The translations under genes were made by a program, and so were the position numbers. A DNA stretch of 64,000 bases, taken from the NCBI GenBank assembly GCA_963736975.1, contig CAVTQY010000003.1, forward strand, positions 62,001 to 126,000, written 5' to 3'. This document shows, piece after piece, positions 63,474 to 64,000 of the stretch. Within the stretch, counting starts at the first letter, position 1; every line of letters starts with the position of its first letter. This DNA is from CAVTQY01 sp963736975 (GTDB lineage Bacteria; Pseudomonadota; Alphaproteobacteria; Acetobacterales; Acetobacteraceae). A model generated the notes under the pieces. That model ran no database searches and was not told the DNA's origin. It worked only from the letters and a program-made list of their open reading frames with translations.

Positions 63474-64000
63474 TCACCGTCTGCGCCGAAACGACGACCG
63501 CAGCCCGCCATAACGTGCAGCGCCTGTCAGCGGATACAGGCCGATACTGCTCGCCACGCTGTCGGCGATCTGTTCTCGGGTGATCACGCCCAGGATACGG
63601 CCGGCTTCGGGGTAGCCCGCCGAGGGGATGACCAACGCCATGGTCGCGTTCTTGCGGCGCATCCGGGTGATGACGTCGAAAGTCGCGGCATCCTCCCGCA
63701 CCACCGTGAAGGTCGGGCGGGCCAGCTCGCCCAGCGTAACCTCGGCGTCGGCGGCGCCGACCGCGCGACGCATATCCATGTTGACGCGCAGGACCCCCAT
63801 AATGCGGCCATGCCGGGTCACCACCACATGGCGCAGTCCGCCGGCGCTTTCGGAGAGCGACAGAAACGCCGCGAACGTGGTCGATGCGTCCAGGATCGCC
63901 ACGTCACGCAGCATCACATCGCGCGCGCTGCGCACGAGAAACAGATTGGCATGCAGGCCGCGCGGCATGGCATGCCCGCGACGGACCAGCTTCATGGTGT
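63474..64000 (-). CDS. ClC-family chloride channel, C-terminal CBS part (5' end outside window)
   Basis: The frame is open through the right edge; residues before the internal Met read TMKLVRRGHAMPRGLHANLF, the link between the last ClC helix and the CBS pair. Two CBS domains follow (SARDVMLRDVAILDASTTFA and VTLGELARPTFTVVREDAAT through GRILGVITREQIADSV). The membrane channel domain lies beyond the window. CBS domains usually sense nucleotides. Assignment to ClC rests on the linker motif. Confidence 0.8.
   Translation of the reverse strand, partial: TMKLVRRGHAMPRGLHANLFLVRSARDVMLRDVAILDASTTFAAFLSLSESAGGLRHVVVTRHGRIMGVLRVNMDMRRAVGAADAEVTLGELARPTFTVVREDAATFDVITRMRRKNATMALVIPSAGYPEAGRILGVITREQIADSVASSIGLYPLTGAARYGGLRSSFRRRR

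Overview
The window is a high-GC chromosomal segment from an alphaproteobacterium, most likely of the Rhodospirillales/Acetobacteraceae group. The placement rests on gene content and order: gpmI-envC-ctpA-polysaccharide deacetylase-rppH, rsmB-rpe-heparinase, petB-petC-mtnP, a DUF1489 gene and an HWE-type kinase. This is inference from recognised families; no database was consulted.

Layout. 1-4.1 kb (minus strand): a sugar-binding protein, glgC, glgA and the first codons of ispD, possibly one operon for glycogen synthesis. 4.2-8.9 kb (plus): rsmB, rpe, a heparinase II/III-like protein and a GT4 glycosyltransferase. 8.9-9.6 kb: a gene-free stretch with four hairpins in two duplicated 151-bp units. 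9.6-20.5 kb: galM, an unrecognised small gene, a branched-chain amino-acid-type ABC transporter (livFGMH) without its binding protein, rmuC, a MaoC-like gene, an XRE regulator, a frameshifted garR with hyi (glyoxylate/hydroxypyruvate metabolism) and an AI-2E-family exporter. 20.5-31 kb: a deletion scar of a dipeptide ABC operon, a sugar ABC transporter without ATPase, an aldo/keto reductase, a large membrane patatin, an HD protein, an amino-acid ABC ATPase and DUF1489. 31-36.8 kb: a second aldo/keto reductase, a broken M19 dipeptidase, a decayed gltX, an OmpA-like protein and recQ. 36.9-44 kb: katG, yggS, a thiE-like gene, tRNA-Leu(CAA), an amidase-SDR pair and a membrane protein. 44-50.4 kb: a broken acyltransferase, pcaC, hemF, petB-petC, mtnP and an O-methyltransferase. 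50.4-57.6 kb (minus): rlpA, small gene remnants, rppH (frameshifted), a polysaccharide deacetylase, ctpA, envC and gpmI, a cell-envelope block. 57.8-62.8 kb (plus): a CheB, a CheB-CheR-PAS-HWE kinase and a single-domain response regulator, translationally coupled. The window ends in lysE and the C-terminal CBS part of a ClC channel.

Two themes stand out. First, there are many small palindromic elements: the 9.3-9.6 kb array, GC-rich REP hairpins, two copies of a 'CACCACAGAGAC' inverted repeat, and a palindrome inside the hemF reading frame. Second, many genes are broken. gltX and the dpp scar have clearly decayed. Five others (garR, dipeptidase, acyltransferase, rppH, the HWE kinase) each look interrupted by one extra base, which could be real decay or consensus error.
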